DNA of 64,000 nucleotides, taken from the NCBI RefSeq assembly GCF_040676615.1, contig NZ_JBFAPI010000026.1:4536-68535 (forward strand), in the 5' to 3' direction. Below the pieces are notes generated by a model that had not been told where the DNA came from, searched no databases, and saw only the letters and a list, made by a program, of their open reading frames with translations. The DNA is from Asanoa sp040676615. GTDB taxonomy: Bacteria; Actinomycetota; Actinomycetes; Mycobacteriales; Micromonosporaceae. A program made the position numbers and the translations under genes. Every line of letters begins with the position of its first letter. The stretch's first letter is position 1. This document shows positions 42,708 to 50,779 of the stretch, piece by piece.

Positions 42708-44240
42708 GTGCTGGGCATGAGACGGCTCAGCCGACGCATCTTCGTCCTCGGTGGACTGGCCACTGTGGGCGCGACGATCGTCCCCCTGTCGAGCGCCCAG
42801 GCGGCGCCCCCGTTCCCCTTCAAGCTCGGTGTCGCCAGCGGTGAACCCGCCGCCGACAGCGTGGTCCTGTGGACCCGCCTGGCACCCTCCCCCCTCAACG
42901 CCGACGGCCAGGGCGGCATGGCCAACGCCGACGTGCCGGTGGACTGGCAGGTGTCCACAACGGACACCTTCGCGACGCTGGTCGCCTCCGGCACGGTCAC
43001 CGCCCGTTACGCCGACGCGCACTCCGTGCACGTGGTCGCCGGCGGCCTGTCCCCGGATGCCGACTACTACTACCGGTTCCGCGCCCAGGGCCACCTCTCG
43101 CCGGTCGGCCGGACCCGCACCACGCCCGCCTCCGGCACGTTCGGCCGCGACTTCACGATGGCGTTCGCGTCCTGCGCGCACTACGAGAACGGCTACTACA
43201 CCGCCTACCGGCGGATGGCCGAGGACCGCCCCGACCTGGTGCTGCACCTGGGCGACTACATCTACGAGGGCGGCGTCGGCAGCGGCGTACGCCAGCACGT
43301 CGGTGCCGAGACCGTAAGCCTGGCCGACTACCGCCGCCGCTACGCGCTCTACAAGTCGGACCCCGACCTGCAGGCGGCACACCAGATGGCGCCGTGGCTG
43401 GTGGTGCCCGACGACCACGAGGTGGAGAACAACTACGCCGGCACGGTCCGCGACAACAACACGCCCGCGCTGACCGCGGCACAGTGGACCGCGCGGCGCA
43501 CCGCGGCCTACCGGGCGTACTACGAGAACATGCCGTTGCGCCCCACCTCGGCGCCCAGTGGCAACAGCATCCCGCTCTACCGCCGGGTCCGCTGGGGCCA
43601 ACTGGCCACCTTCCACCTGCTCGACACCCGGCAGTTCCGTGACGACCAGGCCTGCGGCGACGGCAGCAAGGTGTGCGCCGACGCCGACCTGGCCACCCGC
43701 AGCATCACCGGCGCGGCGCAGGAGGCCTGGCTGCTCGACGGGCTCGGCCAGAAGCTGGCCACCTGGGACGTGATCGGCCAACAGGTCTTCTTCGCCCGGC
43801 AGTTCACCTCCACCGGCGCGGCGAGCATGGACGCCTGGGACGGCTATCGCGCGTCGCGGTCAAGGATCCAGACCGGCTGGCAGCAGCGCGGCGTGCGCAA
43901 CCCGGTCGTGCTGACCGGCGACGTGCACCGGGCCTGGGCCAACGACCTCAAGGCCGACTACGCCAACCCGAACTCGGCGACGATCGGCACCGAACTGGTC
44001 TGCACCTCCATCTCGTCGACCGGCGACGGCACGGGCACCGCCACGATCCCGAACCTGTCCACCAACCCGCACCTGCGGTTCTTCCACGACCGCCGGGGCT
44101 ACACCCGCACCACCGTCACGCGGACCCAGATGCTCGCCGACTTCCGCGCCGTCGCCAGCGTCACCGAACACGGCTCGCCGGTCAGCACCGTCAAGTCGTT
44201 CGCCATCCTCGACGGCCGACCCGGCCTGCAGGCCCTCTAG
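42708..44240 (+). CDS. PhoD-type alkaline phosphatase/phosphodiesterase (Tat-exported)
   Basis: A protein of 510 residues (507 if ATG 42717 is used). The N-terminus RRLSRRIFVLGGLATVG is a Tat signal. The PhoD N-terminal domain (FPFKLGVASGEPAADSVVLWTRLAP) is followed by the metallophosphatase core: AFASCAHYENG, VLHLGDYIYEGG, VVPDDHEVENNYAG, and VLTGDVHRAW. It hydrolyses phosphate esters outside the cell, using Fe3+ and Ca2+ in the Bacillus enzyme. No clear Pho box was found. The next gene starts nine bases after its stop. Confidence 0.92.
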   Translation: MLGMRRLSRRIFVLGGLATVGATIVPLSSAQAAPPFPFKLGVASGEPAADSVVLWTRLAPSPLNADGQGGMANADVPVDWQVSTTDTFATLVASGTVTARYADAHSVHVVAGGLSPDADYYYRFRAQGHLSPVGRTRTTPASGTFGRDFTMAFASCAHYENGYYTAYRRMAEDRPDLVLHLGDYIYEGGVGSGVRQHVGAETVSLADYRRRYALYKSDPDLQAAHQMAPWLVVPDDHEVENNYAGTVRDNNTPALTAAQWTARRTAAYRAYYENMPLRPTSAPSGNSIPLYRRVRWGQLATFHLLDTRQFRDDQACGDGSKVCADADLATRSITGAAQEAWLLDGLGQKLATWDVIGQQVFFARQFTSTGAASMDAWDGYRASRSRIQTGWQQRGVRNPVVLTGDVHRAWANDLKADYANPNSATIGTELVCTSISSTGDGTGTATIPNLSTNPHLRFFHDRRGYTRTTVTRTQMLADFRAVASVTEHGSPVSTVKSFAILDGRPGLQAL

Positions 44241-44249
44241 GAGAAGACC

Positions 44250-45473
44250 TTGCTATTGCACACCTTTCTCGTCGCGGCCCTGCTCGCCGTGCCTGCGGGG
44301 GTCACCGTGTCCGCCGCCAACAGTGTCTCGACCGGCGACCAGGACGGCGGCGCGGTCGCCACCAACCGGATCGGCGACGTGGCCGTGGTCTGGGAGGACG
44401 ACCGCGCCGAGTCCAACCCCGGTGACAACACCAACTCCGAGATCTTCGTACGGCTGTTCCGCGACGGTGTCTCCGCGTACGAGAAAAAGCTCTCCGCCGG
44501 TGGCACCGCCGGTGTGAAGTGGAAGCACGTCAACCCGGACGTCGGCCTCGACGACAAGGGCAACGCGGTGGTCGTCTGGAACGACGACCCGGACGGCAAC
44601 GGCACCTACAACGTGGTCTACCGGGTGATCTCGCCCGCCGGCACGATCCTCGGCCAGGGTCAGGTCAACGCGAGCGCCGCGGGGCAGCAACTCACCCCGA
44701 GGGTCGCGGTCGACCCGGACGGCACGCCGAGCAGCCCGGCCGCGGTCGCGTTCTCGGTCGTCTGGGAAGACGTGCAGGGCACGGTCACGACGATCAGGGC
44801 GGCGGGCTACACCAACGTCGCGACCAAGGCCTACGAGGTGGTGGCGAGCCAGGCGACCGGTGCGCACCACCAGCCCGACATCGCGGTGTCCGCGTCCGGT
44901 GACCCGCTCATCGTCTGGGACGAGGACAGCGACGGCAACGGCTTCTACCAGATCGGCCTGGTGCGGCTGGCCAGGAACAACGGCGCGGTCACCCTCACGC
45001 GCCGGGCGGCGAACGTCAACGGCGGCGGCCAGCAGCGGCATCCCGCGGTGGCGGCCAACTTCACCGGCGACTTCGTGGTCGCCTGGGAGTCCGACCACAC
45101 GGGTACGCCGGGCATCTGGTCGCGGTCCTTCACCTCGGCCGGCGACCCGCGGCACGCCGATGTGGAGGTGACCAGCGCGCCCGGTGCCGGTGCGCCGGCG
45201 GTCGGCATCGACGACCAGGCCAACGCGGTGGTCGGCTGGACGGTGCTGTCGCTCGACTCCGACGTGTGGGCGCGGGGCTTCGACCCGGACGGCACGACAG
45301 CGGGGCGGCTGGCGGCGCAGACCTACAGCGGCACCACGACCGGCCGGCAGGAGCAGCTCGGCCTGGCCGTGTCGCCGTGGGGCGAGATCGTCGTCAGCTA
45401 CACCGACGACAACGACGGCAATCTCTACGACCAGGTCCTGCTGGCTCTCGGCGGGAGCAACTCGACCTGGTGA
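44250..45473 (+). CDS. Secreted beta-propeller-like repeat protein
   Basis: A 407-residue exported protein with a signal peptide ending VTVSAA. The rest is a series of about seven beta repeats carrying the pattern D-x-x-G-N-A-V-V-V-W, for example VGLDDKGNAVVVWNDD, AVSASGDPLIVWDED, AANFTGDFVVAWESD and GIDDQANAVVGWTV; many end in DxDGNG-like, possibly calcium-binding turns. No catalytic motif is seen. TTG 44250 has AGGAGAAG overlapping the PhoD stop, so the two are one operon. It may help the phosphatase bind substrate or the wall; this is inference. Confidence 0.75.
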   Translation: MLLHTFLVAALLAVPAGVTVSAANSVSTGDQDGGAVATNRIGDVAVVWEDDRAESNPGDNTNSEIFVRLFRDGVSAYEKKLSAGGTAGVKWKHVNPDVGLDDKGNAVVVWNDDPDGNGTYNVVYRVISPAGTILGQGQVNASAAGQQLTPRVAVDPDGTPSSPAAVAFSVVWEDVQGTVTTIRAAGYTNVATKAYEVVASQATGAHHQPDIAVSASGDPLIVWDEDSDGNGFYQIGLVRLARNNGAVTLTRRAANVNGGGQQRHPAVAANFTGDFVVAWESDHTGTPGIWSRSFTSAGDPRHADVEVTSAPGAGAPAVGIDDQANAVVGWTVLSLDSDVWARGFDPDGTTAGRLAAQTYSGTTTGRQEQLGLAVSPWGEIVVSYTDDNDGNLYDQVLLALGGSNSTW

Positions 45474-45479
45474 CGGAGC

Positions 45480-45514
45480 CAGGGTGCCCGGACCCGTGCG
45501 GTCCGGGCACCCTG
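45480..45514 (+). terminator. Perfect 15-bp hairpin after the PhoD operon
   Basis: CAGGGTGCCCGGACC (45480-45494) pairs fully with 45500-45514 around a five-base loop, four bases after the stop codon. It also lies just beyond the end of the small peptide gene on the other strand. Confidence 0.82.
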
Positions 45515-45521
45515 CGTGACG

Positions 45522-45614
45522 TCAGAAGAGGAGGCCGCCGAGGCCGGTCAGGAGACCGCCGACGATGCCCACCACGCCATTAAGAGCGCCACCCAGCAGG
45601 CCAAAGAGCGACAT
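45522..45614 (-). CDS. 30-residue glycine-rich hydrophobic peptide
   Basis: A small frame reading MSLFGLLGGALNG, then alternating Gly, Val, Leu and Ile, and ending GLGGLLF. It has no charged residue, no Cys and no cleavable signal, so it should insert into or cross the membrane. A frame upstream to 45710 exists, but MSLFGLLGG with GGGG upstream is the natural start. It lies between two convergent terminator-like elements with its own 137-bp upstream gap. Its makeup recalls small membrane-active peptides and leaderless bacteriocins. The function is unknown. Confidence 0.55.
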   Translation of the reverse strand: MSLFGLLGGALNGVVGIVGGLLTGLGGLLF

Positions 45615-45751
45615 TGCGAAACCCCGTTCGTTCGAATGATGTGTCCGGTAAACAGCGCGCGCCAACAGCCGTTTCGTAACTGACTGCACCGTCACGGTAA
45701 CAGTGAGCAATCACGCGCGCCCCGATCTTCACATTCGACGCGGACGGTTTC

Positions 45752-46582
45752 TCACCCGGCCATGAACTCCTTGATCGCCGCGTTGCACTCGTCGGCGTGC
45801 GTCCACGGGATGCCGTGCGGCGCGTTCTCCAGCGCGACCAGCTTGAGGCCCTTGACCAGGGGCGGCAGCCGCTTGCCGGTCGACTCGAACGGCAGGATGT
45901 TGTCGGCCGTGCCCTGCACCACCAGCATCGGCACGTCGATCCGGCCGACATCGTCGCGGAAGTCGCTGAGCCACGAGTCGACGCAGTCGTAGGTGGCGAT
46001 CGGCGATGCGGTGATCCCGACGTTCCAGTGCGCGTTCCAGGCCTCCTGCGAGAGCCGGTTGCCCATCGTGTCCTTGACGTTGAAGAACAGGTCGAAGAAC
46101 TGCTTGATCCACAGCGGCCGGTCCTTGACCACGGTGTCCTTGATGCCCTCGAACAGCGAGCGGTCGACGCCCTCGGGGTTGTCGTCGGTCTTGAGCAGGA
46201 AGGGCGCCAGCGGGCTCAGCAGCACCCCTGCGCTGACCCGGGCCGAGCCGTACCGGCCGAGATAGCGGGTGATCTCGCCGGTGCCCATCGAGTGACCGAC
46301 CAGCACCGCGTCCTTGAGGTCCAGCGTCTCCATCAGGATGTTGAAGTCGGCGGTGAACGTGTCGTAGTCGTAGCCGCCGCCGGGTTGTGACGACTTTCCG
46401 AAACCGCGCCGGTCCATGGTGATGAGCCGGTGGCTGCCGCGCAGCGGGCGGGCGATCTTCTCCCAGGACTGCCCGCTCAGCGGGTAGCCGTGGATCAGGA
46501 CGACCGGCGTGCCCTGGCCGTGGTCCTCGTAGTAGATCTGGATCGGCTCGGTGTTCTCCTGACCCACGGTCACGTACGGCAT
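45752..46582 (-). CDS. Alpha/beta-hydrolase, non-heme chloroperoxidase-like
   Basis: A 276-residue enzyme: VVLIHGYPLSGQSW (oxyanion loop), MDRRGFGKSSQPGGGYDYDTF, nucleophile AVLVGHSMGTGEI, acid VVQGTADNILPF, and His in LENAPHGIPWTHADE. This set matches the cofactor-free haloperoxidase/perhydrolase group, whose members also act as esterases. The natural substrate is unknown. GGGGAGG precedes ATG 46582, which removes a spurious 20-residue extension. The DyP peroxidase gene lies directly upstream on the same strand. Confidence 0.88.
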   Translation of the reverse strand: MPYVTVGQENTEPIQIYYEDHGQGTPVVLIHGYPLSGQSWEKIARPLRGSHRLITMDRRGFGKSSQPGGGYDYDTFTADFNILMETLDLKDAVLVGHSMGTGEITRYLGRYGSARVSAGVLLSPLAPFLLKTDDNPEGVDRSLFEGIKDTVVKDRPLWIKQFFDLFFNVKDTMGNRLSQEAWNAHWNVGITASPIATYDCVDSWLSDFRDDVGRIDVPMLVVQGTADNILPFESTGKRLPPLVKGLKLVALENAPHGIPWTHADECNAAIKEFMAG

Positions 46583-46661
46583 CTGGACCTCCCCGTTCGG
46601 TGTCGGTGCGCTATCCACGCTGCCGACGGGCGTCCGCGCCACGCATCACCCGAATACGTGG

Positions 46662-47594
46662 TCAGTCGTCGCCGAGGCTGTCCAGCATTGCGAGCGACGG
46701 CACGAAGAAGAGGTTGCCGGTGATGGCGCGGGAGAAGTCGAGGATGCGGTCGTAGTTGCCGGCGGGGTCGCCGATGAACATGTTGCGCAGCATCTGCTCG
46801 ATCACGGTGGGGCTGGCCGCGTACCCGATGAAATAGGTGCCGAACTCCCCCGCCGCCGGGCTGCCGAACGGCATGTTGTCGCGGATGATCTTGACCTCGG
46901 TGCCGTCGGCGTCTTTGATCGTGGTGAGGATCCGGTGCGCCGAGGTCGGCGTGACCGCGTCGTCCATCTCCACGTTGGACAGTTTGTCGCGGCCGATCAC
47001 CTTGTTCTGTTCCTCGACCGGCAACGCGTTCCAGGCCGCCAGGTCGTGCAGGTATTTCTGCACCACCAGATAGCTGCCGCCGGCGAAGTCGGGGTCCTCG
47101 GCGCCGATCAGCGCGGCCTTGACCGAGGCGTCGCCGGTCGGGTTCTCGGTGCCGTCGACGAAGCCGAGCAGGTCGCGGAAGTCGAAGAAGCGGAAGCCCT
47201 GCGTCTCGTCGACGGCGGTGACCGCGTCGCCGAGCCGGGTCAGGATCTGGGTGGCCAACTCGAAGCAGAGGTCGGGCCGCGCCGCGCGGATGTGGAAGAC
47301 CACGTCGCCGGGCGTGGAGACCGCCTCGTGCTTCTCGCCGCGGATGCGCGGCAACGGGTGCAGGCGGGCCGGCGGCCGGCTGTCGAAGATCCGGTCCCAG
47401 ACACCCGCGCCGAAGCCGACCACGCAGGACAGCTGCGCGTCGAGATCGCGGAAGCCCACCGAACGCACCAGACCCGACAGGTCGCCGCAGAGGTCCCTGG
47501 TCGTCGCGGCGGCCTCGGCGCCCTCGTGGACGGTGACCACCAGCACCAGCGCGGCCCGGCTGAGCGGTGCGAGCACCTGCTGCGCTTCGATCAT
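46662..47594 (-). CDS. DyP-type heme peroxidase
   Basis: A 310-residue enzyme with the DyP signature FVDGTENPTGD, in which Asp activates peroxide, and later elements such as SAHRILTTIKD and EFGTYFIGYAASP. It binds heme and oxidises dyes, phenols or lignin-like compounds with H2O2. No encapsulin gene or C-terminal targeting tail is near, nor is there a Tat signal, so it is probably cytoplasmic (B-type). ATG 47594 follows TAAATT by seven bases, suggesting a leaderless mRNA. Confidence 0.9.
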   Translation of the reverse strand: MIEAQQVLAPLSRAALVLVVTVHEGAEAAATTRDLCGDLSGLVRSVGFRDLDAQLSCVVGFGAGVWDRIFDSRPPARLHPLPRIRGEKHEAVSTPGDVVFHIRAARPDLCFELATQILTRLGDAVTAVDETQGFRFFDFRDLLGFVDGTENPTGDASVKAALIGAEDPDFAGGSYLVVQKYLHDLAAWNALPVEEQNKVIGRDKLSNVEMDDAVTPTSAHRILTTIKDADGTEVKIIRDNMPFGSPAAGEFGTYFIGYAASPTVIEQMLRNMFIGDPAGNYDRILDFSRAITGNLFFVPSLAMLDSLGDD

Positions 47595-47601
47595 GGCGGC
47601 C

Positions 47602-47607
47602 AATTTA
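47602..47607 (-). promoter_or_regulatory. -10 box TAAATT of the DyP gene
   Basis: Minus-strand TAAATT, seven bases from the ATG at 47594, with no Shine-Dalgarno sequence between. Confidence 0.45.
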
Positions 47608-47625
47608 CCGCGCCGGGCTTCGCTT

Positions 47626-47964
47626 TCAGTCGACGGCGCGGTCCAACTCGTCCCAGCTCACATTGAGCGTGACCAGGGTGCCGTCACCGGTGCCGCTGAC
47701 GTGGTCGACCTGCTCGCCGCTGGCGTAGACGTTGTTCTCGAACTGCTCGCCACGGTCGATCAGCAGGTAGCCGGTGGCCATGAAGAGCTCGGCCGGGCCG
47801 GCCGGCAGCTCGGGCCGGACCTCGGTGTTGGGCTGTTGCACGGCGCCGACCAGACCGACCGGCACCCCGGTCGCGTCCTGCACCTCCATGCCCGGCGAGA
47901 CCTGGGCGATGGCGGGTGGGTCCTGGGTGGCGTCGGGCGCGTCGGGTGCGTCGGCGGTCGGCAT
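47626..47964 (-). CDS. PRC-barrel-like (DUF2171-type) small protein
   Basis: A 112-residue acidic protein. After an Asp/Ala/Pro-rich start, the core VSPGMEVQDATGVPVGLVGAV, then YLLIDRG and NVYASGEQVDHV, follows the PRC-barrel/DUF2171 plan (D-x-x-G-x-x-V-G-x-V ... Y-V/I-P). Such proteins are linked to stress and RNA metabolism, but no clear function is known. ATG 47964 is selected over an upstream extension that would overlap the TPR-like gene. It lies 28 bp after that gene on the same strand. Confidence 0.72.
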   Translation of the reverse strand: MPTADAPDAPDATQDPPAIAQVSPGMEVQDATGVPVGLVGAVQQPNTEVRPELPAGPAELFMATGYLLIDRGEQFENNVYASGEQVDHVSGTGDGTLVTLNVSWDELDRAVD

Positions 47965-47992
47965 GCGATCGGTATTCCCCGACCGAGACAGA

Positions 47993-50779
47993 TCAAAACC
48001 GGTCGTCGCGCACGGCTGACAGGGCGCCCTCGAGTTGCCCGCGCAGCGCTTCCTCGTCGTCGGGCACCAGCGCCAGGGCGCCGGACAGCACCCCTTCGGC
48101 CGCCTCGTGCCGGCCCGCCGCGCGCAGCAGCTCGCCGTGCAGCAGGCCCGCGAACCCGGCCTGGGCGCCGGCACCCAGCTCGCGGAAGCCGGCGACGGCG
48201 CGCTCGGCCCGCGGGATGGCCTCGCCGGAGCGGCCGGTGCGGTCGAGGAGCCGGGCCGCGTCGTAGTCGAGCATCGACCGTTCCCAGACGGCGTGCGGCT
48301 CGGCCGGCAACGCCGCGGCGGCGACGTCGGCCTCAGCCAGCGCCGCCACCGCCTGGTCGGGCTGGCCCGCCCAGAGCAGCGAGGTCGTGTGGCGGCGGCG
48401 GGCGCGCAGGGCGTCGATCGGGCGGCCGGCGGTGGTGTAGGCGGCGGCCGCCTCAGCGAAGCTCGTCGCGGCGGTCGCGTCGCGGTCGAGCTTGTCGAGC
48501 GCCTCGGCCAGGCGTTCGGTGACCCGACCCAGCGCCGCCGGGTCGTCGAGGGCGGCGATCGCGGCGGCCAGGGCGGTGAGCTGGGTGAGCATCGACTCGT
48601 GCTCGGCCAGCTCCTGGTAGACGGCCACCAGCAGGTCGCGCACGGCCAGCGCCTGCTCGTCGCCGGCCGCCTCGAACGCCGCCAGCGCCTCCTCGGCGAC
48701 CTCGGCGGCGTCGAGCGGGCGGCCGGCGTTGAGGTAGGCGATCGCCAGCTCGTGCTGGGTGTGCGGCACGGTGTCGCGGTCGCCGGCGGCGGTCAGGGCG
48801 GCGATCTCCTCGGCCAGCGGGGTGATCGCCTCGGCCGCGCGTGACGAGTTGGCCAGCAACCCGGCCCGCTGGCGGGCGACCAACTGGCGTAGCTCGGCGG
48901 CGCAGGGCAGCGCGAGCGCCTCGTCGAACGCGGCCAGGGCCTCGTCGGCCTGGCCCAGCTGGCGCAGCGTCACGCCGTGCAGCAGGCAGGCGTGGGCGCG
49001 TTCGTCCGGCGGGCCGCCGGCCCGCGCCCGCTCGCGGCTCTCGGCGGCCGCGGCGGCGGCCTCCTCGATCTCACCGAGGCGGCCGAGCGCCTGGGCCCGC
49101 AGCGCGAGGATCTGGCCGAGCACCGAGGGGTCTTCCGCGGCGGCCGCGTGCTCCTCGGCCAGCCGGCTGGTCGCCACCGACTCGGCGACCCGGCCGGTGG
49201 TGGCCTGCGCGTAGGCCAGGCGCAGGTGGGCCCGGGCGAGCTGCCCGGGTGCGCCGTGCGTGACCAGGTAGTCGGTGGACTCCTCGATCAGTGCCCGGCC
49301 CTCGTCGGGGCGTCCCTGGCGGAGCAGGCCCATCCCGAGCCGGCCGCGCGCCACCTGGCGGCGCACCTCGTCGCCGGCGGCGGCGTAGAGCGCGGCGGCC
49401 TCGAGCCAGGCCGCCTCGGCCGCGGCGTGGTCGTCGTCGTGTGCGGCCCGGGTGCCCAGGCCGTCGAGGCGCCGGGCGCGCTGCAGCTCGGTGAGCTGGT
49501 CGCCGGCGTAGCGGTCGTCGAACGCTTCCCACGCGGCGAACGCGTCGGGCTCGCGGCGGGACCGGAAGGCGTTCTCGGCGAGGTCGAGCAGCTCGTCGGG
49601 GCCGGCCGTGTCGGGCACCGGTGCCGCCGGCCCTGTCCACACCGGGCTCTGCTCGCTTCCTTGGGCCGTGCCCGAGTCGGTGTGCGTATCCGATGGTGCT
49701 GGCGCGGCCCGGCGCGAGCCCGGCGCGGCCAGGCTGAAGCTGGCCCCGATCGGTGTCGTGGCAAGGGTTTCCCTGGTCCGCGCGGTGTGCGTGCCGGTGC
49801 CGTTGCGGGCGTCGAAGCGGGCCGCGAGGTCGAGCGCCCGGGTGGCGAGCTCGTCGGCGACGGCGCCGGCCGGGCGGCCGCCGACGGTCAGGCCGCGGGA
49901 GTCGAGCCGGCGCAGCACCAGTGCCGCCGATGCCGCGAAGGTCATCGTCGCCCACGGGGTCGGCGACCGGTCGAGCCAGTCGAGGTGCCGCTCGACGATC
50001 TCCAGGCCGAGTGCGTCGTTTCCGGTCAGCGCGCAGAACCGGACGTGCTCGGCGATGTCGGCCAGGTCGGCGAGCCGGGTGCGATGGGCCCGGTAGGCCC
50101 GCCGGTGCGCGTCGCGGGCCGCCTCGGTGCGGCCGGTGCGCAGGTAGGGCAGCAGCAGGGCGGTGTGGATCGAGTGCGGCTGCTCGGTGCAGGACAGCCG
50201 GCCGGCCAGCACCGGCTCGGCCAGCGCGATCGCCTCCTCGTCGCGGCCGCGGCTGGCCAGCCAGTAGGCCTTGCCGGTGGGGTCGCAGCCGATGCAGTCG
50301 GACAGGTCGTCGCGCGGCGCCGTCGACCAGCGCTCGAACCACTCCTGCGCGGCGCCGACGTCGCCGACGTGCCGGGCGACCAGGTGCCGCTGCATGTAGA
50401 CCGCGTGCGGGCTGTGGCCGCCGGCCCGCCAGCGGCGCTCCATGTCGTCGAGGACGTCGGTGGTGCGGGCCAGCGGGATCTCCGGGAATTTGGTCATCGC
50501 GTTGACCATGGCCTTGAACGACCACAGCAGGTGGTGGGTCCATCGGCCGTAGCGCACCGGGTCGTGATCGAACTCGGTCAGACACCAGCTGAACGTGACG
50601 AACGAGCGGGCCGGCTCGCCGCCGTAGATGTAGCCGGTCGTCGCCAGGATCCGGGCCTCGAACGCCTCGTCGGCCAGCCGTTGCGCGTCGGCGTGCGCGA
50701 TCGCTTGCTCCAGCAGCGCGATCTGGGCGGCACCGTAGGGCATCTCGCGCGCCTGGTCGAGCATGTCGGTCACGTTCAC
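47993..50779 (-). CDS. 928-residue TPR-like repeat protein coupled to Hsp90
   Basis: A large soluble helical protein. The second half (from about residue 400) is clearly TPR-like, with units such as AHACLLHGVTLRQLGQADEALAAFDEAL and HTQHELAIAYLNAGRPLDAAEVAEEAL (cited in part, positions about 615-720). The first half also looks helical but less regular, and includes a CIGCDP motif. No enzyme domain is seen. GTG 50779 overlaps the chaperone's stop (GTGA), so translation is coupled. A co-chaperone or client adaptor role is the natural inference. Confidence 0.82.
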   Translation of the reverse strand: MNVTDMLDQAREMPYGAAQIALLEQAIAHADAQRLADEAFEARILATTGYIYGGEPARSFVTFSWCLTEFDHDPVRYGRWTHHLLWSFKAMVNAMTKFPEIPLARTTDVLDDMERRWRAGGHSPHAVYMQRHLVARHVGDVGAAQEWFERWSTAPRDDLSDCIGCDPTGKAYWLASRGRDEEAIALAEPVLAGRLSCTEQPHSIHTALLLPYLRTGRTEAARDAHRRAYRAHRTRLADLADIAEHVRFCALTGNDALGLEIVERHLDWLDRSPTPWATMTFAASAALVLRRLDSRGLTVGGRPAGAVADELATRALDLAARFDARNGTGTHTARTRETLATTPIGASFSLAAPGSRRAAPAPSDTHTDSGTAQGSEQSPVWTGPAAPVPDTAGPDELLDLAENAFRSRREPDAFAAWEAFDDRYAGDQLTELQRARRLDGLGTRAAHDDDHAAAEAAWLEAAALYAAAGDEVRRQVARGRLGMGLLRQGRPDEGRALIEESTDYLVTHGAPGQLARAHLRLAYAQATTGRVAESVATSRLAEEHAAAAEDPSVLGQILALRAQALGRLGEIEEAAAAAAESRERARAGGPPDERAHACLLHGVTLRQLGQADEALAAFDEALALPCAAELRQLVARQRAGLLANSSRAAEAITPLAEEIAALTAAGDRDTVPHTQHELAIAYLNAGRPLDAAEVAEEALAAFEAAGDEQALAVRDLLVAVYQELAEHESMLTQLTALAAAIAALDDPAALGRVTERLAEALDKLDRDATAATSFAEAAAAYTTAGRPIDALRARRRHTTSLLWAGQPDQAVAALAEADVAAAALPAEPHAVWERSMLDYDAARLLDRTGRSGEAIPRAERAVAGFRELGAGAQAGFAGLLHGELLRAAGRHEAAEGVLSGALALVPDDEEALRGQLEGALSAVRDDRF

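Noticed and set aside
42689..42710. Pho box ahead of phoD
   Set aside because: The two TTCA elements are 13 bp apart rather than the 11-bp repeats of PhoP sites, and flanking bases do not match.
45615..45710. N-terminal extension of the 30-residue peptide to 62 residues
   Set aside because: The added part (Thr/Val/Arg-rich) is unlike the peptide and would place the start far from the GGGG ribosome binding site next to the inner Met.
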